A stretch of DNA of 64,000 nucleotides from Erythrocercus mccallii (taxonomy: Eukaryota > Chordata > Aves > Passeriformes > Dicruridae), in the NCBI GenBank assembly GCA_013397435.1, contig VZRG01000760.1, forward strand, positions 1 through 64,000. Reading direction: 5' to 3'. The first letter of the stretch is position 1; the number at the start of each line of letters is the position of its first letter. Positions 50,897-62,384 of this stretch are shown piece after piece. Under the pieces are notes generated by a model that saw nothing but the letters and a program-made list of their open reading frames with translations, searched no databases and was not told where the DNA came from. The translations under genes and the position numbers were made by a program.

Positions 50897-52268
50897 TGCA
50901 CAATATTATGCAGCGAGAAACTTAGGAGAGCTGTAAATTTGTCCTTGATTTAAAAATCTACTCTTCTATGCTTCAGAAGCACACAGGAGAATAAACCAGG
51001 AAAATGTCTGGCTTGATGTCTTCTACTTATTAAGTCACAGCTAGATTAATACATCTCTACCCCACTCCATGACTTTGCTTAGGCCAAACTCACATTAAAT
51101 TCCATCAGTGATTTGTCTTGACTGAGGATTAGAGTCAAATCTTCCAAGGTATTTACACCTCTTGGAAGTACCAGCACCCTCTGTTCTCACTGGGTGCTAT
51201 GTGAAGGGATGGCATGCAGCCATGTGAAGAGATACTCAGAACATTGCAGGATTAAACCCTCAGAGCCCATAATTCTTCCCAACAGCTCCTTGAAGAGCAG
51301 CCACATTCAGTGTTAAAGTTGCTGCTATAGGGTTTCACTTTCTGACATGTGTCCGAAGTAGGCTCCTTGTACCAAGAGTATTACTAAAGCCAACATGAAG
51401 GGTTTTGTTCCCACACATTATTTCAAATCCAGGCAAATTTAAATACTGATGCAACACAGGCTGCTTAACATCCTTGATGTTTTGTCTTTGTGCTTTAGAG
51501 ATGGAAAAGTTTAATATTTAAAGAGAAAATTATAAAAAAAAATAGACTCTTCCTATGTAAAGCATTTGCCTCACAAAATGTTATACATTGGGAGCCTTGT
51601 AATGATACAGAGAATGCTGAGGATTAGGATGTGAATCACAGGATATTTAGGTTCTGCAATCTATTTCAAAGGAGAAGAGTCCAGTATAAATCCTGTGAAT
51701 TTCATCACCTGCTGCCAGCCAACATTTTTATTAATGATATATTGTTAGCACAGTAACAGGTAGATGTGTTGAGCCAGATCCACAATCAGTGTAAATCAAT
51801 ACATCTTTGCTAAACCACTGAGAAATTACTCCCATTTGCAGCAGGTGGGAAACTAATGCTCTGTCTTAAACATTAATGTTGTTGGCAATGGAAAACGTTG
51901 TAAATGCTACTGATAAATCTTACACTGCTCTTGATAAAGAACTTTTTGAGTTGTGATTACCCTCTAACACAGATTATATTTGAAAACATAATCAAAGCAC
52001 ACAAAGGCTTACATGCATTTTAGTGAGTTTGTGTTTTACTTTGCCTGGCGTGAATTAGGCAGGTGAAAGGGCTACAGAAGAGAGGTATGCTAGCATGGAA
52101 GGAACATGGATGTGGGTCTGATTTTCTGAGTCTGTGAACTTTTCAGCCTGTTAGTAGCTGATTCCTTCTTCCTGTGAGAGAATTCATTCCTTTCAAGGAC
52201 AGTGAATGTAAACAAGTTTGTTATTTTTCATAAACACTTCTAGGCTCTCATAACAACTCTCTCACAGG
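50897..52268. other. unique noncoding sequence, possible conserved element
   Basis: No gene is supported. The part 51,690-52,060 holds many homeodomain-type ATTA cores and E-box words (CAGCTG-like, CAGGTG) and reads like regulatory DNA, but conservation cannot be judged from one genome. Confidence 0.5.
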
Positions 52269-52430
52269 TGTTGTTTTTATTATTTAACCAATGAAGAGAA
52301 GTGTTGTCTTTACTAACCAATCATAGGGTTCTTTAGCATAGCATGTTATAAAAGAGCTGTGTGAAATTGAAAATAAAGCCTTCTGAATTTTCTTCTACCT
52401 GGAGTCAAGCTCTTCATTTCGTGTCCAACA
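52269..52430 (+). mobile_element. short solo LTR, ERVL-like
   Basis: The segment begins TGTTG and ends CAACA. It carries two CCAAT boxes (AACCAATGAA at 52,286-52,295, AACCAATCAT at 52,316-52,325), a TATA box (GTTATAAAAG at 52,345-52,354), AATAAAG (52,372-52,378) and a short pyrimidine-rich U5. All LTR signals are in the right order over 162 bp. The left edge may be earlier (from about 52,207) and I find no target duplication. No internal sequence is attached. The family is not identified with certainty. Confidence 0.65.
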
Positions 52431-53120
52431 GCGACACATGAAGAAGTGATTCTTTAGCACTAGTAAGTTTAGTGTATCCCCTGCAGGTCACATTACAAAA
52501 AAGCAGGTGCAGCCATGCAGCTGCAGAATCCTCTTCCCATAGTTATGATGAAGTTATTTCTGCCTTGGACGTCTTTGTGTGATTTAAGAGGTACAGTGGT
52601 AACAGGTAGTTGCTAGGCCAAGAAAGTAATTCCACTGTTAAAACAGAGAGAAACAGGATATTCCAACATGCATTAGGGGTGTTTGGTCTGGAAAGGTATC
52701 TTCTCTGTAGGTAACACTATCTGAGATGGCAAACGTAATGTTATATTAATAATTTTAAATAAGAGAAAAAGGTGTGCAAACAGATGGAGCTCCATCACAG
52801 ATGCGTGTGTCTGCAACTGATATATTTGAAACACTACCACCAGCAACCAGCAGCTTAAGTTTCTGCTGTTGTTTGTCCCATAGTGTTTGCCAAGCTCATA
52901 ACTATTTCAGACCATGGTCGTCTCCTTCTGAAAAATCTGCCATCCAACCAAATAAAGCTAACAGTAGCCAAAGTGAGTCAACAAGATCTACCCTCTAGGT
53001 TCAGTGCTAGCCAAACTGGTAGGCTGTGAGAAGAATTCTCAATTTATACTAGAACTGTGTGCACCTCCAGTTACATTTTATATGTAGGCAGTACATATTT
53101 GTTTATTCATTGAACTCACC
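52431..53120. other. unique noncoding sequence
   Basis: Nothing recognisable beyond random short frames (the longest is 52,774-52,998, 74 codons). Confidence 0.5.
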
Positions 53121-53675
53121 AAATCATAGAATCATAGAATGGTTTGGGTTGGAAGCAACCTTAAAAACCATCTAATTCCAACCCACCTGCTATGGGCAGG
53201 GAGACCTTTCAGTAGACCAGGTTGCTCAAATCCCCATTCAGCCTGGCTTTGAACACTTCAGGGATGGGGCTTCTGCAGCTTCTTTGAGCAACCTGTGCCA
53301 GAATCTCATCACTCTCATAATGAAGAATTTGTTCCTTATATCTACTCTAAACCTACTGTCTGTGAGTTTGGAGCCATTACTCATTGTCTTAACACTATAT
53401 GCCCCTATAAAAAGTCTCCCTCCAGCCCTCTTTTAGGCTGTTTTAGGTGCTGGAAGGTTGCAGGATGCAGTTGGCTTTCTGGGTTGCAAGGACACGTTGC
53501 CTCATGTTGAATTTCTTGTCAACCAACATCTCCAAGTCTTTCTCTCAAGGCTTCTCTCAATCCATTATCCACTCAGCCTCTATTTATGGTTGGGATTGCC
53601 CTCACTTGAGCACAACCTTGCACTTTGCCTTATGAAGCTCCATGAGGTTTTCACGGGATCACCTCTCACATCTAC
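53121..53675 (-). mobile_element. CR1 LINE 3' end with internal deletion
   Basis: AAATCATAGAATCATAGAAT keeps two copies of the CR1 terminal octamer-type repeat, followed by GGTTTGGGTTGGAAG, the GGGCAGGGAGACC block, AGACCAGGTTGCTCAAATCC, the CAACCTGTGCCAGAATC block and GAAGAATTTGTTCC. At about 53,457-53,462 the sequence jumps from GGTGCTGGAAGGTTG directly to CAGGATGCAGTTGGCTTTCT, a block that normally lies a few hundred bp further into the element. It then continues through GTTGAATTTCTTGTC, a CTCAATCCATTATCCACTCA block and CATGAGGTTTTCACGGG. ORF2's C-terminal end is represented but broken. The two flanks of the deletion are equally diverged. Confidence 0.93.
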
Positions 53676-54623
53676 ACAGCAGCAAATCACTTATTTTTTC
53701 ACCTCTCTCAGTGTTTCACAGGTGGCACAGAATCTTAGATACGATTCTTAGTAAGTCCTTTGAAAACAGTCCAAAGCAAGTACCCTTTTCTTCTTTCTTT
53801 GTTATAAATTACTTTACTGTTAACTGGCCCATAATTCAAGAAATTTTTGATATTAATTTGATTGAAGTTTTCTTGCAGGATTAATTTAGAGTCCTAGCAA
53901 ATCAGATCACAGCTGACTCTCGTGTAACAATGGAATACAAAGCCTGAGCCAACTCTCAAAAAGTTATCACTGCAGCCGCCAGGTTGAACACTTCAAATTT
54001 CTTTGCTGTTAAAAATAGTGACATGTTACTTACATGAGCCTTGCAGTATTCCACAGAATTGTCATGGTTCTGAGTGTGATGAAAGAAGAGATTTAGGATT
54101 TAAGTACAAAACTAAGGATGTGGATGAGGGTTGTTGGGTTAGGGAAGAGAGAAAGGCATTCCCTAGATTTATGTCCGAGACAGTCGCGTGGCCAGGACAC
54201 CCTCCCTAAATAAACAAGACAACTCGTTGTTATGTTTCATGGGTCTAGAAATAAACAAATGGCAATGTGAAATTTCCCTCCGTTTTTATTAATCCTCATG
54301 CAATTAGCTGAACACTTTTAGCCAAAAATAGTGTTCCTATTTTGACTGTGGGAAAGACTTTCATGACAAAGCACATCGTCTTGAAAGCTGATGCAACACA
54401 TATTCAGAGTGACCTGAAGTTTGACTCAATTCACAGTATTGCTTTATTCAGTCTCTCACATCTCACTTGTTTTCTATACACAGCTTTTGTTTTAATATTA
54501 AACAGAATGGTGACATTACAGCTGAATACAAATCCAGATTTAAACTTCATACTCTTAGGAAGTAGTATGGGGAACTACATGTGAGAATATCCTGATGTTG
54601 GACTTAATGTCTCCATAGATCCC
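53676..54623. other. unique noncoding sequence
   Basis: No gene is supported. At 54,058 TGTCATGGTTCTGAG looks like an LTR start and AAATAAACAAG at 54,207 like a polyadenylation signal, but no right edge or target duplication could be found, so I do not call an LTR. Confidence 0.5.
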
Positions 54624-54701
54624 TGTCCTAGTTTTGGCTGGGATAGAGATGAGCAAGTGTCTGCTTGGTGCTTATTTGCCAGCTGGGCTTAAACCATGAC
54701 A
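54624..54701 (+). mobile_element. collapsed LTR relic: two ends only
   Basis: TGTCCTAGTTTTGGCTGGGA matches the 5' end, and TTGCCAGCTGGGCTTAAACC plus ATGACA the 3' end, of a long (several hundred bp) LTR common in bird genomes that starts TGTCCTGGTTTCGGCTGGGA and ends in TTAAACCACGACA (recalled from general knowledge). Here the ends are joined near 54,650 with everything between missing, leaving 78 bp. The junction shows a short GAG-type microhomology. The termini TGTC/GACA form an inverted repeat. No target duplication is evident. Confidence 0.75.
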
Positions 54702-57700
54702 GGTCTTCAAATTCTGATTTTCAGAAATATGTGGATTGTGACTTTATAAATTTCTATTATCAAAGTGTTGTAGAGGAGGACAGGAATTAAATTTACAAAG
54801 AGGTCATGTGGATATTGTAACAGTGCCCAAGAAGACATTCACATTCCTGAAGGTCACATCAAGAGTTCAGAAAGCTAGGGCCTAAATGTCAAGCCTTTCA
54901 AAACAGGAGAACTGTTAAAATTATTTTCTATCTTCCCCCTTCTGTGTTGAGGGTCTTTGGAGACAAAAGCCAAAGATAGGCCATTTGCTTTTGCTTGTTA
55001 TTTGATCTAAAAGGACAAATAATTTTAAACATTTCTTTTGTTGTCTGCAAAAGACAACTACAATGTATCTGCCCCTCCAGTGAAGCATGGCAAAAATCCT
55101 CCCCGGTGTAATCAGCCTGCTATCAGTTTTCATGCATCACGGTGACATAGCCTTGGCTTTCTTATAGTGATATATTTCTCTTAAGTAATCTTATCTTTAT
55201 CATTATGCCTGCATTATGGTGCTCCATATCCTTAAAATTGTCTAGTGCAAACATGTGAAGATTTATACAAACAACATTTAATTAAATTTAGAGAGATTCA
55301 GCGTAGCAACCACTCGTTCATTGTTTGGATGTCATCTAAGGAAAAATCATTAATTTTTTACAGAATTTGTCAAGGAAGGTCTATAAGTACAGATGGTACT
55401 AAAGTTCTCCAACACAGTTCTTCTAAGGACTGTTTCAGCTGTTCAGTTTCACAGCTTTGTTATGGGTGACACTGTCTTTTCATTCAAGAAATGAATAAAT
55501 TATTTTCTCCTGCCACAACTCCTTCACCTTTTCTTACCCTCCTTCCATTTTAAAGCATACCTTTTGATCAAAGCAGTTGTTAAGCTACTCTCCTTTGGTT
55601 TTCCTAGAACCGAAAGGTGAAAAATCTATGAACTAGTGTCTTAATATACATCACCTGCATTTCATACTTCCTTCTTTGCTGTTTTCCCTTATCTCTCTTT
55701 TTGTCTTTTCCATCTCACCTGACTTTGAAGGACTACAACTTATGGGGTCTGTATCTGAGATCATTCTCTTGGTTTCCTTTACTCTGTGGTGACTACATTC
55801 AGTGGAGGCTCAGGACAGTCCATTTTATCCCAATGTGAAGCTCTGACACAGAGGAGGAAGGTTGTTCACTTGCTTGTCTCTGTTGACTCTGAAAGAAGTA
55901 TAAATAACTGGCTCAGGTGAAGACTTCTACACTGCAGATGCCTAAAATGAAGATTCTTGTTGGGGCAATGTGCTGGGGTTGCAGTGCCTAATGTTTCCAC
56001 AGAAGTTTATCACTGACGTACCTGAACGCACAACCCTGCTCTGCCCCACAACAGCATAGGTTTTAATTAGGTAATAATTAAAATTGTATGACTTCCACAC
56101 TAAACTGTCCAGGGCTTCTTTAATAACTATGCCCAAAGTAAACCTGATCTTTCTTTGGTACCTTCAAAACCTCACTTTCTTGCTTCATTGGATTTCCTCA
56201 ATGACAGATAATTAGCTGAATTCTGTTCTAGAATTTGCAAGCATTTCACAGTCTATGAGGGATAATTCAGCTTCTATACCCTACAAAAAAAGAAGTCTGA
56301 TTCATTCAGTCATTTTATACTTACTGCTGACTTCAAAGAAAGTTCTTCAGGCCAGCGTCATGTGAACAACTGTAGCTTCTACAAAAAGAAGGAATAACAT
56401 AAACATGCAATATTGCTCCATTAAATTATCTATTTACAAAAAGACAGTTATTCTGAAAGTAGTTGAGGAAGCTGAGAGAAGAACAGGCTGAATGGGCGCT
56501 GTTCTCATTAAGACAGCTGCTGTGTAACCGTGTTATATTCTTACCTGTCATTCTTATTAATTTCGTTCACCTATACATGTCATATTCCATTTATATTTTA
56601 TTTTGGTTTTCCCTCACCATATTTGGAGTAAGATCACCCAGTTTTCTTTGTAAATGTCAGTTTATTGTAGGTCATATGTAAGCAGCTGTAGTGCAAGGTC
56701 TATTAGCAGCAGAATTTCAAACTGATCCTCTTCTGTTATTCACAAAGTAGGTAGTGTACGGTAAGAAGGCATAACCATGTGTGCAATGCTTTAATCATCT
56801 ATAATTAGAACAACTTTTGGCATGCTTTAAGTCACTTGTGAGGTCATCTCATCAGCAAAATCAAGGTGACAGAGCATCTCAGTCTTCAGCACAGACCACA
56901 TTAATATCACTGGTTTTGTATTGGTATGGCTCAATCACACATCAACACAGAGCAGAGGAATAAGTGCTTTTCAGTGATCTTCATGATATTATGAAAATCC
57001 TGATAATCAATGTTAATCTGTTGGTGTTATTGCTGTAAATCTGACTACATTTGTGAATATGTCTCAGGAAAAAAAATGCAAATCTTTATTTTCCTAACAT
57101 GATTATACAATGACGACTTTTGTAACTATGCACATGACTTAAAATATATTTTTTAAGTAATTTTAAGATGGAGTGGTCTTCTTAGGAGAAATGTTCACAA
57201 ACTAAATCTGAAAGCTAGCATAATAATTCAGAACATTAGTGAATCAGCAGAGACATGCTGCACATCCATTAACTTCAAGCCTCTATCTCACTGCTATCAG
57301 CTAATAAAAATCTTGCAATGTCTTGTACTTGTGAATCTTATTAGCCCCTGGTGTTGGGAGAAATCATGTAGAAAGGGAGCAAAATTGTGCTCCTCCCACT
57401 ATCCCCAGTCTAATTCTTCAGAGATCTTAACAAGCATCTGTTGATTTTAGGGCATTCAATTTGGATAGACATTTGGTCTAATTGAGTATATATAAAATGA
57501 AGATGTTAAGAAATAAAAGAACCAAATAGGCGAGGTGAGGACAGACAAGTGACATCCTGACAAATGATTCACCAGGTAGATGAGCCAAAATGCCTCTATT
57601 AGCCCTGATATCAGCCAGCTGGAGACTTTGTTGTGCTCACATATCATACAATGACAGGCACTGGCTTTGGGCTATATGATGTCAGCCTCTCACAGCTGGA

Positions 57701-60700
57701 AGTTTTTGTAATTCCAATATAAGAAGTTTTTCTCAAAATTCTGGAATGGGTTATTCTCCCCTTCTCTCTCCCTTCCCATACTAGACCAAAAAGGATATAT
57801 AATTTTCACTGACAATTAGAAGAGCCAATTAATTATTACTATTCAAGTTGTGACTAAGTGTAAAAGCAAGTAAGATGCTATGGATTTTGCTGAAGATAAT
57901 ATCATTGGAACAATTGGATGAATACCAGTTCTCAATTTTGCTTTTGTAAAATATCTTTGTATAACACCCTAGCACTTTTTTTCTTCTTTTTTTTTTTTTA
58001 AGAAAGCTTTTTGGAGGAGAGACACTGACACCAACAGGCAGAGTCTTCCTGTCTTTCATGACTAAACCAGCCAAAGAGTGTAGAACTTCCCTGTTCTAAC
58101 ATTGACATGCTGTTCTGGGAAGAACCACATGTCCCAGGAGCAGCACATGATGGTCAGCACTTACAAGCCAATGCCTAGAATGTTAGTTGTTGCCCCCTGA
58201 AAATGCAGTGAGCTCCTAATGCTCAGTTAGGAAACTGGTATGAAGAGAGAGAATTCTTTCCTCAGGCAAAACATGGAGAAATCACTTCCTCACAAAGGTT
58301 TGCTTTGCTGTTTTGCATTGCTCTTTCTGACCCTGTTTTTAGGCAGCTGCTCCAGTAAGGAGAAATGTAAATGTCAGAACCAGCAAGAACAAGTGACTCC
58401 TTTAATCCTGTAGACCAAACTGCTGTGTGATAGGGGCTCCTAAGCACAAGCAAAAGATGATGGGAAGGAACCAGTCTCTCTCTTCTCTGGGAGCAGCAGC
58501 CCATTAACAGCCCCTGCTTTCTCTACTATGCACTTGAATGAAGAGTGCACAGAAAACATCCTGCTGGGCAAAGTGTTTTCTTGAACCTTGAGGATGCATA
58601 TGAGACCAACAGGGAGAGCTGGTTTGCATTCTGCTGCTAAGGAGATCCAGTGACAGGAAAGTGTAATTAACTATTGAGACTGCTTTAAATATAAAGTTCA
58701 AGAAGTCCACCAAATCTTGCTGCTGTGGATGCAGATTCATCTACATAAAATATTGTATTGCTTATATTCAGTGACTTCAGTGCTGTTGTGTAGTGAGTGT
58801 AGTGAGTAACAGCTCCTCTAACCCCAAAGGTGGCAAAATTAAGTTGTAATTTTGTCCTGCTGTCTGGGGCTAGCACAGCTTGGCGAAATTACTGACTCCT
58901 GACTACTTGTCTCACTACCTTGTAGGGAAAGGGTTTAAAGTAGTTCAATATATCTTCACAGTGTTCACAAAGGAGTTGCTAAAGGAGAAATAAAGGGAAC
59001 AAGAATAAGCTTTCTAGTACAGATGGTCATGAATATTTCTGTATCACCTCCTCTCCTCAGAAAATACAGGGAAGGGAAGTCCCTCCACTGCTACATTAAT
59101 CAAGAGCAGAGGTCATGGCAATATGGAATTGACATAAAAGGCATGTTTAAGTGTCTTGATTTGTCTTAGTCCAGCCATGAGATCAATAAATAAAGTGAAA
59201 AATGAGCACACAAAACAAACTCAGTGCTGTCAGTAGAAATACACCGGCCCTGTGGCACATTACCACTTCCAACACAAAATGATTTAATATTTCTCCACAG
59301 TATCCAGTCTTTGTTTACCTTACAGCAAATACTGGAGCGAGGAAAGGAGAGTTTGTATGAGAATGATTCATAGAGAAACACAAGCCTGGGATTTCCAGCC
59401 CCTTTTGCTGTGCTCACCTGGTAGCCACCTTCAGGAATTACAGCTTCTCCTTCTAGGAACTAATTATCTCTCTTTTGAACCTTTATGAGGAAATCACTAC
59501 TTAAAAACAGAAGAAAAATTATAACATTTTAGATTGAATCTCTCATTTTGAACCAAGGTAAGACAATATTGAGCCTACTTATTTTACTCTGTCAATTACG
59601 TTTCTCCAGACTCCCAAATAACTGCTGCAGTGCTACAGAATTTATCTTCTTGGTTTTTCCTTTTCTTTCTAGCACATATTGCTGATTTACCATAACTAAC
59701 CCTGAAGTGATACTGCTTGCATTATTGTTGAGAATTTTATATCATAGCTCTAAGATGGTGTAAACAATGAAAAGTCAACAAAAGGCTTTTTTAATCATAC
59801 CATTTAAGTGTTATTAAAGAAGACACAAAAACCCTGCAAATTTTTACTGGACTGAACAGACTTCCAGAGTACTTTATGTATCATTCACCAACACCACTCA
59901 CAAAAAAAAAATTTGCTACTCCTAAAATATTGATAGAAAGTACACAAACATTTTCTTTCACATTATTCATAAGCTGTTTGCTGAATGATAGCATTCAGCT
60001 TCTCATCTATGAATAAAGAACGTACTCAAGAGTTATCTTATTCAGTACCGATTTCAAAAAGAAAACAACCATAAAATTAAATTAAACATAATTTCCTTGA
60101 CTAATTTGAACTATTAGATGGAAAATGTTAGAATAAACTCAATAAGAGCAATTTCATCAATATTGTTTCCTTGTGTTCGAATGCATGGGTTTACATTTTT
60201 GATGTTTGGAACTAATTCATAATTTGCATTTCATGCATGACATCCTCATTAAGAGTGACTGTGATGGTTTTTTTTCAGGGATATGCTACATTAGTGTAAA
60301 TAGAAATAACAAGAGTCTATTTGCTGTGGCTTTGTGTACCTGCTGATCTATGCAGGCTACATTTTTTGACTAAATTTCTTGTGCCTGCACTGCAGCTTGG
60401 TTGGCTCAGTAAAAGACAGAAAGTTCAAGTGGCTTATCCAAGAACACCATGAGCAATGAGTTTTTATTGAGCTTGGAAATTTTGCTGTTGCATGTAGTGA
60501 CAGCAGTGGCAACAGTGCATTCAAGTTTTATATCATAACTCTCACCTTGGTTGTCTTCCAGTCATGTTAGCATAACAATATTCCTAATTTCTTTTTGGAA
60601 GTATAACAGTATTACTATGTAGAGTCTTTAACTGATTTTTCTCAATACAAAAATGCATCTTATCAGGCCAAATGTCTGAATACCTAACAGTCAGTGTTTA

Positions 60701-61834
60701 TAAATGTCTTAAGCCCTGAACAAACCAATTTCTTTAGAGAATGAATAAAATTATTAGGAGCAGATATGAAATTAGTGTGATATTTTCTCTTTTCTTATCT
60801 TTGCTACCTAATAATCCCTACAAAGACAAATTGCCTTTGCAGATTATTTTATTTGAACTCTAAACCTTCCATTGGAAGCTGAGTTTTGGCTACAAAGGAA
60901 TTATATTTTCTTTTATCCTGACTGATTTCTCAGGTAATATGTGAAAGAATTTCACTATTTTTCCTGATCCTGATAGTGGATCCTACCTATCATTTCTCTA
61001 GATCTTTTATTAATCTTTCTCTTCACTATATATTTGAAATATCTTAATCTGTATATTTGAAATACCACATGCAAACGTCATTAAATTTTCATTGTTCTCT
61101 CTTTTGCAATACTAATGAAGAAGTTAGTAGGTAGGTCTAATCCCCAGAGATCCTGCTGAACAACTCCTATGTAATGCATTTCTGTTTGCCATCGTCCTAT
61201 GTTCACCATCATCCAGACTTTTTTTCAGCTTAAAATGGCATGTTAAGCATTTGCATCAGTGGAGACACAGAATGTTTGTCTTTCATTCTTAAAAGTCTGT
61301 TGGGTTTTCACTGAGATCATGGTCTTAGGCCACTGTTGTTTTTTTGGTAGGAGTGTTGAGCTGAACAAGAAACCAAAGTGCACACAGTGCTGCAGGCAGA
61401 GCTTTTCCTTTCCTTATTCTGTCACAAACAAAGTGAGGGACAAACACCAGAAACAAGGAAGTAGGAGAGTGCAAGTTTGTCCTGCCATATTCTTAGCAAC
61501 TTAGTTGCCCTCTAATTTCTCATCTGGATCTTTCTGGCCCATTTCCTGACATATTTTTTAGCCTGGACAATTTTTCTGTTACTTCTTCATTCACATGCTG
61601 GCTGTCCTGCTATGTCTGTTTAAGGGTTAACCCAGCAATGAGGCACCTTTTCTTCACTTAAACTCCACAGAAGGTGAGTGGTTTCTTGCACCATCTGCAA
61701 AGTCTCTTCCCAGTCTAACCCAAGACCTGCCACCTCTTTAAGAGTGTAAAAACAGTCGCTTCTGGATTCCACCTTCTGGGTGCAGGGTGCCCAAGGGCAT
61801 GACTGGGTGGGTGTATTCCCCTTTGACTTGCACA

Positions 61835-61874
61835 TTGAATGGTGGCCAAACCATTGGAATGATGGCCAAACATT
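61835..61874. repeat. 20-bp tandem duplication
   Basis: TTGAATGGTGGCCAAACCAT is followed directly by TGGAATGATGGCCAAACATT, matching at about 17 of 20 positions. It contains no known binding motif except an inverted CCAAT-like word at the junction. Confidence 0.85.
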
Positions 61875-62366
61875 TTGATCCTAAACTGTAACCAAGATTG
61901 CTTTTGCTACTCAAACACAGAAACAAGTTCAGCATGAGTAAAAGACTATGTAGAAGGGACAATTGCCTGAACAACAGGGGTGAGAACTTCCAGGCTTTCA
62001 GCTAGCATTCTACAATGAAAATCATCAATCCAGGGCTCAGCTCAGCAAGGAGACAAAAAACAGTGATGGAAGCAGATCCATGACATAAGAATGTTCATTA
62101 GCGGCTTCCACTTTGTCTTACGGCCTTCAGTTCATGTTTTCATAAACAAGATTAGAAATTATCATGCATATTGCTACAGGCTAAAACTTTAGGACCTTTT
62201 TATTTATCATAATAGCTTTACTTTCTGTTTTACAATGACCTTTAGGCTAGAGCCCTGAAAGAAATCCATGGTTCTTCCTTATTTTGGTAGTCTTTTGGTA
62301 TATCTTTCATGATACACCGTTCTTCAATGGTACATCATGACAACCACATCAGTTTTGCACTATTAA

Positions 62367-62384
62367 CCCCCCCCCGCCCCCCCC
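62367..62384. repeat. C9-G-C8 homopolymer-like run
   Basis: Eighteen bases that are all C except one central G. The minus strand is a G-run that could form a quadruplex. Runs like this are also prone to sequencing length errors. Confidence 0.97.

Noticed and set aside
54058..54217. Possible LTR from TGTCATGGTTC to AAATAAAC
   Set aside because: The right edge cannot be placed and no promoter-like element is seen between the two motifs.
54588..54622. GATGTTGGACTTAATGTCTCC as a plus-strand CR1 tail
   Set aside because: Only a weak match over about 30 bp; the octamer end is absent.
60174..60190. TGTTCGAATGC as a tRNA or SINE B-box
   Set aside because: There is no A-box at the right distance upstream and no cloverleaf pairing.
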